Origin: an uncultured Syntrophobacterales bacterium
Lineage (GTDB): Bacteria > Desulfobacterota > Syntrophia > Syntrophales > UBA5619
Direction of reading: 5' to 3'
DNA: 6,092 bases
Assembly: GCA_903903205.1 (NCBI GenBank)
Contig: CAIUXU010000146.1
Coordinates: 1 to 6,092 of the forward strand
Part shown: positions 1-6,092 of the stretch, in pieces
Position numbering within the stretch: the stretch's first letter is position 1
How the letters are laid out: every line of letters starts with the position of its first letter
The notes under the pieces: generated by a model
What the model was told of the DNA's origin: nothing
The model's database searches: none
What the model saw: the letters and a program-made list of their open reading frames with translations, nothing else
Program-made: the position numbers and the translations under genes

Positions 1-316
1 TCACGTAATTGGCCGCCCCCGCCTTTACCGCTTCAACCGCCTCCCCTGCCCTCTCCGGCAGGGCCATGATGACCACCTCTATCGTGGGGAAGAGCTGCCT
101 TATTCCGCGAAAGGCCGCACCAGAATCACCCGGGACCTCCCCGACTCCACCAAGAAGGTCGAGATCGATAAAGCTGAATTCGTACCTCCGCTTCCGCAGA
201 AATTCCCGGCATTCCCGGACGGTAGCCGCCACATCCACATGAAAAGGCTGGCGAAAGGTCGCGCGGATGATCTTCGTTGCAGCCCGGTCTTCGGTCGCCG
301 CAAGAATGTATCTCAT
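1..316 (-). CDS. Response-regulator-like protein, N-terminal receiver domain, partial (runs off left edge)
   Basis: An open frame of 105 codons starts at the ATG at 316 (minus) and is still open at the window edge, so the C-terminal part is missing. The start is supported by GGAGG (321-325 on the complement), four bases upstream. The visible part has the receiver alternation: strand 1 (YILAATED, residues 3-10), strand 3 ending in FIDLDLL (49-55, Asp51 the likely phosphorylation site), strand 4 EVVIM (80-84), and a typical receiver helix AVEAVKAGAANY (93-104). Against the family pattern, the acidic pair is reduced to Thr8-Glu9, the conserved Thr/Ser after strand 4 is Ala85, and the usual MPG..G turn is replaced by a longer Gly-rich loop (about 56-66). 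By resemblance it is probably the front of a sigma54-dependent (NtrC-type) regulator with an atypical receiver, but a single-domain receiver or another output domain is possible. It is divergent from the diiron-protein operon. Confidence 0.72.
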   Translation of the reverse strand, partial: MRYILAATEDRAATKIIRATFRQPFHVDVAATVRECREFLRKRRYEFSFIDLDLLGGVGEVPGDSGAAFRGIRQLFPTIEVVIMALPERAGEAVEAVKAGAANYV

Positions 317-506
317 GGAGCCTCCGGAAAAAATGTCACGTGAATTTCCATAATACCATCTCTCCAATGCGCCGCTTGCAGGATCGATATCCAACACAGA
401 GTATTTACGTCCGCAATTCCGACACGTTTGTCAAGATAAAATCGCTGCCGTCACGCTCTTTTGCGGTTCGACTTTTTCATTGAATTTCCGGAAGCGATAG
501 GCTAAA

Positions 507-530
507 TGGTACCACACTTGGTACGAAGTG
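507..530 (+). promoter_or_regulatory. Overlapping palindromes with a weak sigma54-like promoter element
   Basis: Two inverted repeats share bases. GTACCA (509-514) pairs with TGGTAC (519-524) across CACT. CACTTGGTACGAAGTG (515-530) is a 16-base palindrome in which 14 of 16 positions match. The same stretch reads TGGTACCACACTTGG (507-521), which has the GG-N10 spacing of a sigma54 -24/-12 promoter. The -24 box matches at five of seven positions, but the final -12 GC is GG. If used, transcription would start near 533, giving a leader of about 44 bases. The palindromes could be a dimer operator. The symmetry is seen directly; its function is inferred. Confidence 0.35.
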
Positions 531-561
531 ATCGGCATCCCGTAAAAGGATTCTATGAACT

Positions 562-571
562 TAAAGGAGGT
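562..571 (+). promoter_or_regulatory. Strong ribosome binding site of the diiron protein gene
   Basis: TAAAGGAGGT is an essentially full anti-Shine-Dalgarno match. The GGAGG core ends at 570 and leaves six bases before the ATG at 577, which is optimal spacing. It fixes the start of the ferritin-like gene and suggests high translation. Confidence 0.85.
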
Positions 572-576
572 AGAAC

Positions 577-1056
577 ATGGCTGTCTTTGATGCAAGCGAC
601 ATTGTGGAAGCAGCGGTCCGGATCGAAGAAAATGGGGCAAATTTTTACCGCTACGCAGTGCAACTGGCAGCAAGGGAGGAGATCAAAACCCTCTTCCAGA
701 CGCTGGCCGCCCAGGAGGTCAAACATCAGGAGACGTTTTCTAAGATCCTGGCCGGGATGGACCGGAACGCTCCTCCAGAGGGATACGATGGGGAATATGC
801 CGCCTACCTCCACGGCTACGTGGACAACCGCCTCGTCTTTACGGCAGTAGCGTTTGCCGCCGAAATGGCGAAGCTCCGGGACGAGTCATCCGCCCTCGAT
901 TTCGCCATCCAGCGAGAATTGGATTCGATTCACTATTACCGGGAGATGCGGGAATTGCTGCCTGCAGACCGGCGGGACGCGATCGACCGGATCATCGACG
1001 AAGAGAAGGAACATTTCGTGAGACTTTCGGCCATAAAGAAAAGCCTGGCGTGCTGA
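577..1056 (+). CDS. Ferritin-like / rubrerythrin-type diiron domain protein without rubredoxin domain
   Basis: This 159-residue protein consists almost wholly of a four-helix ferritin-like domain of the rubrerythrin superfamily (COG1633-like). Visible metal-ligand motifs, in order, are E17-E18-N-G-x-x-F-Y in helix 1, ExxH E47/H50 in helix 2, E96 in helix 3 with E114 further on, and ExxH E143/H146 in the last helix. This is the usual set for a dinuclear iron site. The C-terminal rubredoxin domain of classical rubrerythrins is absent, so electrons would have to come from a separate partner. It has no signal peptide and is expected to be cytoplasmic. Family members reduce peroxide or handle iron under oxidative stress, but many ferritin-like proteins of this size have no tested function. 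It ends in a lone Cys159. The amidohydrolase follows after 16 bases, so the two are very likely co-transcribed. The start is set by the strong site at 562-571. Confidence 0.88.
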   Translation: MAVFDASDIVEAAVRIEENGANFYRYAVQLAAREEIKTLFQTLAAQEVKHQETFSKILAGMDRNAPPEGYDGEYAAYLHGYVDNRLVFTAVAFAAEMAKLRDESSALDFAIQRELDSIHYYREMRELLPADRRDAIDRIIDEEKEHFVRLSAIKKSLAC

Positions 1057-1072
1057 GCGGAGACCAATCCCG

Positions 1073-2635
1073 ATGAAAATCTATGACGGCGCGATCATCT
1101 CCTGTGATCGGGAGAGCCATGTTTACCGATACCTTGTGGAAGACAAGGGGCGGATTCTTCATCTCGCAAATGAGCTTCCTGCGGTGTATCAAGGCGCCCC
1201 CCGGGAGCTCCTGGGTGAGAGAGCCCTTCTGCCCAGCTTCGGAGACACGCACCTGCACTTTGCATCCTACTCCCTGTTCAACGCGGGGCTTGATGTGCGC
1301 CGTGCGCGGAGCCTGCCGGAGATGTGCGAACAGATCCGGAAATTCGCAGCGGTAAACAGCGACAGGATCATCATGGGGTTCGGGGCCTCCACCCACGCCG
1401 TAAAGGAAAAGAGGCTGGTCTCCAGGCGTGAGCTTGATCAGGCCTCTCCGGACCGGGCGATCTTCATCGTCAAGTATGACGGCCACGCCTGCATCCTGAA
1501 CAGCAAAATGATAGCGATGCTGCCGGACAAGGTGAAATCGCTGCGGGGCTGGCACGAAGAGACGGGAGAGATGAACCAGGAGGCCTTTTTTGCGACCACC
1601 GATTTCATCACCAAAAAGGTCTCCCTGCCGAGAACCCTCCGGAACATGCTCCGGGCCGTCGATGATATGGCTGCAAAAGGGATCGGGATGATGCACACCG
1701 CATCCGGCGTCGGTTTTCCACTCGATTTGGATGTGACGCTGGAGACAATCCTCGGAAAAGGGCTCGACAGCGGCTTTCAAACCCGGCTCTTCTTCCAGAC
1801 CATGAATCTCGACAAGATCCGAAAGAGAAAGCTTCCCCGGGTGGGTGGGTGCTTCGCGACGGCCCTGGACGGCTGCTTCGGCAGCGAGGATGCGGCGCTG
1901 AGAGAACCGTACGCCAACCATCCCGAAAATCACGGCATCCTCTTCCACAGTGATGCAGAGGTGATCCAGTTCGCGAAGCGAGCCAACCGCGAGGGGTTGC
2001 AGATCGAGATGCACGCGATCGGCGATGCGGCGTTTGACCAGGCGGTCATGGCAATCGAGGCCGCCCTGAAGGATTTTCCCCGGCAGGATCACCGCCACGG
2101 GATCATTCACGCCTGCTTTCCCACGCCAGAGGGGCTTCAAAAGTGCGCCGACCTCGGCATCCATATCCCGCTGCAACCCGCCTTTCTGATGTGGGATCTG
2201 GAACCGCTATCTTTTTTGGAAACCCTCCTGGGGGATCGCACGGGGATGATCTCCCCCTTAAGGAAAATGACCGATATGGGAATCCTCCTGAGCGGCGGCT
2301 CCGACGCCCCCTGCACGCTGCCGGACCCGATCGCTGGTATCCATGCCGCCTGCAACCATTATGTTTCCGGACAGTCCCTCACCATTCCGGAGGCGTTGAG
2401 ACTCTTCACTTATAACGCCGCCTGGACCACCTTCGACGAGAAGGAACGCGGCTCCCTCGAAGCGGGGAAGATGGCTGACATGGTCATTCTGAACAGGAAT
2501 CCGCTTGCGATGAAACCGAACGAGCTTCTGGATCTGAAGGTAGAAACCCTTCTTCTGAATGGAGAACCATACAAAAAAGGCCAGGGCATGCTGAGTCTCC
2601 TGGCAAAAGGACTCCTGATGGGCGGGAAAATATAG
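1073..2635 (+). CDS. YtcJ-like metal-dependent amidohydrolase (amidohydrolase family 3)
   Basis: This 520-residue protein is close to the usual length of the YtcJ/Amidohydro_3 family (COG1574). The short N-terminal beta part (1-53) is followed by the metal-binding DTHLHF (58-63, His60 and His62). Further family signatures are KYDGHA..NS (Lys134, Asp136, His138), HAIGDAAFD (His314), IIHACF (His346), LGIHIPLQPAF, and GGSDAP (Asp411). The family closing motif (AWTTFDEKERGSLEAGKMAD) is also present. All catalytic positions expected of the TIM-barrel hydrolase are there, so the enzyme looks active. It has no signal peptide and should be cytosolic. Relatives hydrolyse amide or related C-N bonds (NfdA, an N-substituted formamide deformylase, is a characterised member), but substrate cannot be assigned from sequence. 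GGAG at 1059-1062 lies ten bases before the ATG. The gene is second in the operon with the diiron protein and ends 7 bases from the convergent regulator gene. Confidence 0.9.
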   Translation: MKIYDGAIISCDRESHVYRYLVEDKGRILHLANELPAVYQGAPRELLGERALLPSFGDTHLHFASYSLFNAGLDVRRARSLPEMCEQIRKFAAVNSDRIIMGFGASTHAVKEKRLVSRRELDQASPDRAIFIVKYDGHACILNSKMIAMLPDKVKSLRGWHEETGEMNQEAFFATTDFITKKVSLPRTLRNMLRAVDDMAAKGIGMMHTASGVGFPLDLDVTLETILGKGLDSGFQTRLFFQTMNLDKIRKRKLPRVGGCFATALDGCFGSEDAALREPYANHPENHGILFHSDAEVIQFAKRANREGLQIEMHAIGDAAFDQAVMAIEAALKDFPRQDHRHGIIHACFPTPEGLQKCADLGIHIPLQPAFLMWDLEPLSFLETLLGDRTGMISPLRKMTDMGILLSGGSDAPCTLPDPIAGIHAACNHYVSGQSLTIPEALRLFTYNAAWTTFDEKERGSLEAGKMADMVILNRNPLAMKPNELLDLKVETLLLNGEPYKKGQGMLSLLAKGLLMGGKI

Positions 2636-2642
2636 TACAACC

Positions 2643-4010
2643 TTACCCCGCTTTGAGGCCGTACTTCTTGAGCTTGTAGCGGAGCATCCGCTCGCTGATT
2701 CCAAGGATATCGGCGGCGCGGCTTTGGTGGTCACCGGCTTTTCCCATCGCCTCGATAATCAGATTTCTCTCCAGCTCCTCGATCGATCCGCGGAGAAGCC
2801 CCTCTTCCGCCTTCCGGCCGGCGCCTGCCTCCTCGATGCTTTCGCGAAAAGGGAGGTCTTCGACAGAGATCACCGCCTCCCGGGCGATGACGACGGCCCG
2901 CTCGATAATGTTCTCAAGCTCGCGGACATTTCCGGGGTAGTCGTACTTGAGAAGGACATCCTGCGCCTCACTACTGAGCCCCGCGACCTCCTTCCCGTTC
3001 TCTTCTGCGTAATGTTTGATGAAATGGTCGAGCAGAATCGGGATATCCTCCTTCCGTTCGCGAAGAGGCGGGAGCGACATCATAACAACGTTCAGGCGAT
3101 AGAAAAGATCCTCTCGGAAGGCCCCCTCCTTCACCCTCTGCTCCAAGTTCCGGTTGGTCGCGCTGACCACCCGAACGTCAGTGCGGAGCGTCTGGTTCCC
3201 GCCGAGGCGTTGGAACTCGTGCTCCTGAAGGAAACGGAGGAGTTTGACCTGGACCTGAGGCGAGAGCTCGCCGATCTCGTCGAGGAAAAGCGTCCCCCCA
3301 TCCGCCTCCTCAAAGCGGCCAATTCGCCTTGACGTCGCCCCGGTGAAGGCCCCTTTCTCGTGACCGAAAAGCTCGCTCTCCAATAAATTCTCATGCAAGG
3401 CGCCGCAATTGACCACGATGATCCGCCTCGCAGCACGTGGGCTTAGGTGGTGGATCAGACGGGCAAAAAGTTCCTTCCCGGTTCCGCTCTCCCCCTGCAG
3501 CAGGACCGTGGCGCGGCTCGCAGCCACCCGGCCGGCCATGTTGATCAGAACGCTCATCTTCTCGCCCCGGTAAATAATCCGGTCCGTCGTCACCCCTTTT
3601 TCACCCAATTGCTCCCGAAGGATCTCGTTTTCCCGAAGCAGAGTCCGTCGCTCTGAAACGCGGTCCACGAGGAGCAGAAGCTCTTCAAATTCGATGGGTT
3701 TGGTGATGTAATCCAGGGCGCCGGCTTTCATCGCATCCACGGCCGTCTCGATCGTCCCGTAGGCTGTAATGATAACAACATCGATCTCGGGGTTGATCCC
3801 TTTCACCGCCTGGAGAACCTGCATCCCGTCCATCCCCGGCATCTTGTAATCAAGGAGGAGGATGTCGTAGTGGCCCTCCCGGACGCGTTGCACACCCTGC
3901 TCGCCATTTTCGGCCTCGCCGACGGTGTGCCCCTCCTTCCGGAGGAAATCCCGCAACATCTCCCGCTGGCTCTGCCCGTCTTCCACAATCAGAATGCTGA
4001 GCTTCTTCAT
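2643..4010 (-). CDS. Sigma54-dependent NtrC-family response regulator (receiver, AAA+, Fis-type HTH)
   Basis: This 455-residue protein has the standard three-domain layout. The receiver domain (about 4-118) is complete, with the acidic pair Glu10-Asp11, phospho-acceptor Asp54, Thr82, and Lys104-Pro105. The AAA+ domain (about 145-370) shows Walker A GESGTGKE (173-180), the sigma54-contacting GAFTGA loop (220-225), Walker B TLFLDE (240-245), and FREDLFYRLNV (298-308). A Fis-type helix-turn-helix closes the protein (about 414-452, with SRAADILGIS at 430-439). Everything needed for phosphorylation-dependent, ATP-driven activation of sigma54 RNA polymerase is intact. Its start overlaps the stop of the kinase gene by ATGA (4007-4010), so the two are translationally coupled and surely cognate. 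It resembles the AtoC/ZraR/NtrC group, but family membership alone does not name its targets. No terminator is visible after its stop, where it meets the amidohydrolase gene head-on. Confidence 0.95.
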   Translation of the reverse strand: MKKLSILIVEDGQSQREMLRDFLRKEGHTVGEAENGEQGVQRVREGHYDILLLDYKMPGMDGMQVLQAVKGINPEIDVVIITAYGTIETAVDAMKAGALDYITKPIEFEELLLLVDRVSERRTLLRENEILREQLGEKGVTTDRIIYRGEKMSVLINMAGRVAASRATVLLQGESGTGKELFARLIHHLSPRAARRIIVVNCGALHENLLESELFGHEKGAFTGATSRRIGRFEEADGGTLFLDEIGELSPQVQVKLLRFLQEHEFQRLGGNQTLRTDVRVVSATNRNLEQRVKEGAFREDLFYRLNVVMMSLPPLRERKEDIPILLDHFIKHYAEENGKEVAGLSSEAQDVLLKYDYPGNVRELENIIERAVVIAREAVISVEDLPFRESIEEAGAGRKAEEGLLRGSIEELERNLIIEAMGKAGDHQSRAADILGISERMLRYKLKKYGLKAG

Positions 4011-5812
4011 GAGGTGATTGCCCCTTTCTCTTCGTGTCTCTCCGTGGGAAGCAGGATCTCGAACGTCGTCCCTTCCCCTTTCCGGCTCAGGACGCGGATC
4101 TCACCCCCGTGACCACGGATAATCTCGTGGGCCAGCGGCAAGCCGAGCCCCAGCCCCTTCTCTTTTGTCGTGTATTCGGGGTTGAAAATGCGGTCCACCT
4201 CTTCGGTCGTGATACCGCAGCCCGTGTCGGTGACCCGGATGCTCACCCGATCCTTCTCCGCATGCCGGATGGAAAGGGTGATGCCTCCCTCGCCGCTGAT
4301 GGATTCCATCGCGTTTTTGACGAAATTGAGCAGGGCCTGCTGGAGCTTGTCCATGTCCATCGGAATGATGACCGGATCGCTTTCCCAGTTTGTCCGGAGG
4401 GTGATGCCCTTAACGGCGGCCTCCTCGGAAATCAGGTTCACGATCTTCTGGAGAACCTCCTGAACCGGACAGTCGTGAAGTTCGAGGCGTCGACTCTTCG
4501 AAAAGGTCAGAAACTCTTCGATGATTCCGTTAAGCCGCCGAATTTCATCGCGGATGACCCCGGTCATAGCGCCGAATTCCTTCTTCTTTTCCTCGTCTGC
4601 GGGCATATATTCCCGCTTCAGCCGCTGGCTTGCCATGCTGATCGCGTTTAGCGGATTGCGAATTTCGTGGGCAACACCGGCGGCAAGCTGCCCGAGAGAC
4701 GAGAGCCGTTCCGCCTTTTCCAATTGACGGGTCATCTCCACAATTCCCGCGAGGTGATGGTTCTGATCGTTGTAAAGGAGCCACATGGACAACAGCGCGA
4801 TCAGGACAACGAAAGTGAGAAATATAAACATGTTTCTACGGTTCTCGCCAAGAATCTGATCCGTGTTCCCCCTGTCCAGGCCGAGGCAGATGGTCCCGAC
4901 AAGCTCTCCACCGAGGCGAAGCGGGGCGACAATTTCAAAAACGCTCTTGCCGTCAACCTTGACTTTGCGGCTCTCGAACGGGATGGTCCCGGAGAGGACC
5001 TTCGCAACCAGCGGATTCCCTGTTTTCAACTCCTCCGGCAGGTTTCCGGCATTGCCGAGAGACATCCCCTTCTTGTCGCGGACGGTGAGGTAGACCAGGC
5101 CCTGCCCCTCTCCCAACTTTTCCATCGCCTTTTCCACCGAAACCCGCATCCCCCAGTAGCGCAAACTCTCTTTGTCCAGTGCGATGATGATCGTCCCGCT
5201 TTCGTCTTTGCGGCTAAGGGCGATAAAACCGATCTTCTTCAGACGGTTCAATTGGTTGAGGCGGTTGATCAGATCGGCGGCCCCTTTCGGCCGGACCTTC
5301 GCCATCACGGGCGCCTTCCTGTCGACAAGATTATCCGAAAGCGTCCGGCTCTGGAAGAGGACATCCCCCCATGCATTCAGGACCGCCACCAACCAGAGGT
5401 TCTTTTCCTTTGCATACCGGTTGATATAGCTCCCGCTCAGGTGCTCCGTCTTCCATTGGTTGTCGATCTCGCGCCCCATCGCGACGATGGCTTCAAGAAG
5501 CAGCTTCTGAGGAGAGAAGACCATCTCGCTCGGCGGGACGGAAACGCCTCTTTCCGTCCTTTGAGAGGCGATGATCATGGTTTTCAGGTTCTCATCGGTG
5601 AGTCGTTCGACCACCCCAATGATCCGTTTCCCCTGTTCTTCCATGAAACCGATGAGGGTCCGCTCGCTCCGCTGCAGGTCCATGATCCCCATCGTCAGAA
5701 TGAGGGCGATAAATATTGCGCAAACGAGACCGACGGCCAAAGGCTGGAGGAACGGGCGATTGAAACGGAGGGGGCGCTGCTGCTGCCAGACAATCTTTCC
5801 TTCAGGGCTCAT
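4007..5812 (-). CDS. Membrane sensor histidine kinase, cognate to the NtrC-type regulator
   Basis: This 601-residue kinase has two membrane segments (about 22-44 and 328-347) that enclose roughly 280 extracytoplasmic residues. The end of that region, a VFEIVAPLR..GELVGTICLGLD pattern just before the second segment, resembles double-Cache sensor domains; this is inference from pattern. No PAS or clear HAMP domain lies between the second segment and the kinase core; the linker is short and helical. The dimerisation domain carries phospho-acceptor His382 in AHEIRNPL. The ATPase domain has the N box around Asn500 (NFVKNAMESI), the G1 box DTGCGI from Asp529, NPEYTTK, and GLGLGLPLAHEI. All catalytic motifs are intact. 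The start at 5812 has a modest GGAAAG five bases upstream. The ligand is unknown. The stop overlaps the regulator start by four bases, forming a kinase-first operon. Confidence 0.95.
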   Translation of the reverse strand: MSPEGKIVWQQQRPLRFNRPFLQPLAVGLVCAIFIALILTMGIMDLQRSERTLIGFMEEQGKRIIGVVERLTDENLKTMIIASQRTERGVSVPPSEMVFSPQKLLLEAIVAMGREIDNQWKTEHLSGSYINRYAKEKNLWLVAVLNAWGDVLFQSRTLSDNLVDRKAPVMAKVRPKGAADLINRLNQLNRLKKIGFIALSRKDESGTIIIALDKESLRYWGMRVSVEKAMEKLGEGQGLVYLTVRDKKGMSLGNAGNLPEELKTGNPLVAKVLSGTIPFESRKVKVDGKSVFEIVAPLRLGGELVGTICLGLDRGNTDQILGENRRNMFIFLTFVVLIALLSMWLLYNDQNHHLAGIVEMTRQLEKAERLSSLGQLAAGVAHEIRNPLNAISMASQRLKREYMPADEEKKKEFGAMTGVIRDEIRRLNGIIEEFLTFSKSRRLELHDCPVQEVLQKIVNLISEEAAVKGITLRTNWESDPVIIPMDMDKLQQALLNFVKNAMESISGEGGITLSIRHAEKDRVSIRVTDTGCGITTEEVDRIFNPEYTTKEKGLGLGLPLAHEIIRGHGGEIRVLSRKGEGTTFEILLPTERHEEKGAITS

Positions 5813-5918
5813 AATGTCTTTCCATCATCAAACTTGGCGGCCAAAATATCGTGCCGAGGACGAACGTAAGGATGAATTATGAAGTAGAAAAGCTCTCAGC
5901 ACCAGGTACTCGGTAGCA

Positions 5919-5946
5919 AGCATAGGCAATTCCCTCGAAAAGTCAA
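5919..5946 (-). promoter_or_regulatory. Candidate sigma70-type promoter of the kinase/regulator operon
   Basis: On the minus strand, TTGACT (5946-5941, five of six matches to the -35 consensus) is followed by a 16-base spacer and TATGCT (5924-5919, four of six matches to the -10 consensus). Transcription would begin near 5912, giving a leader of about 100 bases before the kinase start at 5812. It is the best such match I found upstream of this operon, but such matches arise by chance in AT-rich sequence. Confidence 0.4.
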
Positions 5947-6008
5947 CGAATTCTTGTCCAACACTCCCGAATAGTGGTTTATGAAGGGTGAAAGGTGATG
6001 GGCTGTTT

Positions 6009-6024
6009 TCGACATTTTTGTCGA
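6009..6024. repeat. Short perfect inverted repeat (hairpin)
   Basis: TCGACA-TTTT-TGTCGA gives a perfect six-base stem with a four-base loop. It is only half GC and is followed on the plus strand by only three T residues, so it is a weak terminator at best. It could also be an operator half-pair upstream of the kinase promoter. The symmetry is certain; the role is not known. Confidence 0.35.
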
Positions 6025-6092
6025 TTTCCAGTCACAACCGGCTTCTGCATGCAAATATTCATTTTCAATCGATTTTTATGGTCTATCGCCAA

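Larger units (their letters stand above)
317..576. other. Divergent intergenic regulatory region
   Basis: This 260-base gap separates the left-edge minus-strand regulator from the plus-strand operon and is more AT-rich than the genes. It must hold both promoters. It contains several short inverted repeats: TCACGTGA (336-343), GGAT-cgat-ATCC (381-392), GACA-cgtt-TGTC (421-432), and the stronger overlapping pair at 509-530. I see no well-matched sigma70 promoter. The best candidate for the plus direction, TTGAAT (480-485) with TAAATG (503-508), is poor. No RNA gene or convincing protein-coding gene was found here. Confidence 0.6.
5813..6092. other. AT-rich upstream region of the kinase operon, no supported gene
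   Basis: These 280 bases precede the kinase gene and reach the window edge. They contain a candidate sigma70-type promoter (5919-5946, minus), an imperfect GTAC-centred palindrome ACCAGGTACTCGGT (5901-5914) at about the predicted transcription start, and a six-base-stem hairpin (6009-6024). Short open stretches exist on both strands near the edge, but neither resembles a known protein. The region is best read as regulatory or intergenic sequence. Confidence 0.5.

Noticed and set aside
381..392. GGAT-cgat-ATCC inverted repeat and a reverse-strand GG-N11-GC element around it
   Set aside because: The arms are only four bases, and the sigma54 spacing is off by one, so both are within chance expectation.
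277..483. Open frame of 68 codons on the plus strand across the divergent intergenic region
   Set aside because: It starts inside the antisense of the left-edge regulator, lacks a good ribosome binding site, and resembles nothing known.
992..2176. Open frame of 394 codons on the minus strand
   Set aside because: It lies wholly antisense to the diiron protein end and the amidohydrolase, both of which have clear family motifs. Its translation is rich in His, Arg, Pro and Gly with no recognisable domain, as expected of a shadow in GC-rich DNA.
2724..3332. Open frame of 202 codons on the plus strand
   Set aside because: It is antisense to the AAA+ and DNA-binding parts of the response regulator. 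No domain is visible.
5840..5856. Sigma54-like CGGCACG box on the minus strand upstream of the kinase gene
   Set aside because: The -24 half is nearly perfect, but the next GC comes after 12 bases rather than 10. Sigma54 promoters hold that spacing tightly, so I do not call it a promoter. Its position 30-45 bases before the start would otherwise fit.
4667..5869. Open frame of 400 codons on the plus strand
   Set aside because: It is antisense to the histidine kinase gene, which has all catalytic motifs. The plus-strand translation shows no domain and has shadow-like composition.
5998..6092. Possible start of a plus-strand gene running off the right edge (ATG at 5998, GAAGGG nine bases upstream)
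   Set aside because: Only 31 codons are visible. They are Phe- and Cys-rich with no resemblance to a known protein, and the opposite strand is open over the same stretch, so coding potential is not shown.
5979..6092. Possible end of a minus-strand gene entering from the right edge (37 codons before a TAA)
   Set aside because: The short translation matches no family I recognise, and the AT-rich composition and hairpin within it fit intergenic sequence better.

Overview
The window reads as ordinary bacterial chromosome with GC content that looks to be in the high fifties (judged by eye). The style of its genes suggests an anaerobic proteobacterium of the Desulfobacterota (former Deltaproteobacteria) or a similar lineage. 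The grounds are several NtrC-family sigma54-dependent regulators in a short stretch, a rubredoxin-free rubrerythrin-like diiron protein, and strong AGGAGG-type ribosome binding sites. This placement is inference, because no marker gene is present.

Layout. (1) The left edge (1-316, minus strand) holds the start of a response-regulator-like gene that runs off the window. Its receiver domain has lost several conserved positions. (2) A 260-base divergent intergenic region (317-576) carries overlapping inverted repeats and a weak sigma54-like element just upstream of the plus-strand genes. (3) A two-gene plus-strand operon follows: a ferritin-like/rubrerythrin-type diiron protein (577-1056), then 16 bases later an intact YtcJ-like metal-dependent amidohydrolase (1073-2635). 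(4) Only 7 bases beyond that stop, and convergent with it, lies the end of a minus-strand two-component operon. It is read from right to left as a membrane histidine kinase with a large extracytoplasmic sensor region (5812-4007), followed by an NtrC-type response regulator (4010-2643). The two overlap by ATGA. (5) The right 280 bases (5813-6092) are AT-richer and hold a plausible sigma70-type promoter for the kinase operon and a small hairpin, but no gene I can support.

How the parts may work together. The kinase and regulator are almost certainly a cognate pair that reads an external or periplasmic signal and activates sigma54 promoters. Its targets cannot be read from this window. The diiron-protein/amidohydrolase operon is a possible local target, since the palindromes and the sigma54-like element sit upstream of it, but this is a hypothesis. 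The truncated left-edge regulator, divergent from the same operon, is an equally good candidate. I do not see a defence system, mobile element, CRISPR array, or RNA gene. The most interesting points are the pairing of a diiron protein with an amidohydrolase, the degenerate receiver next to it, and the palindromes between them.
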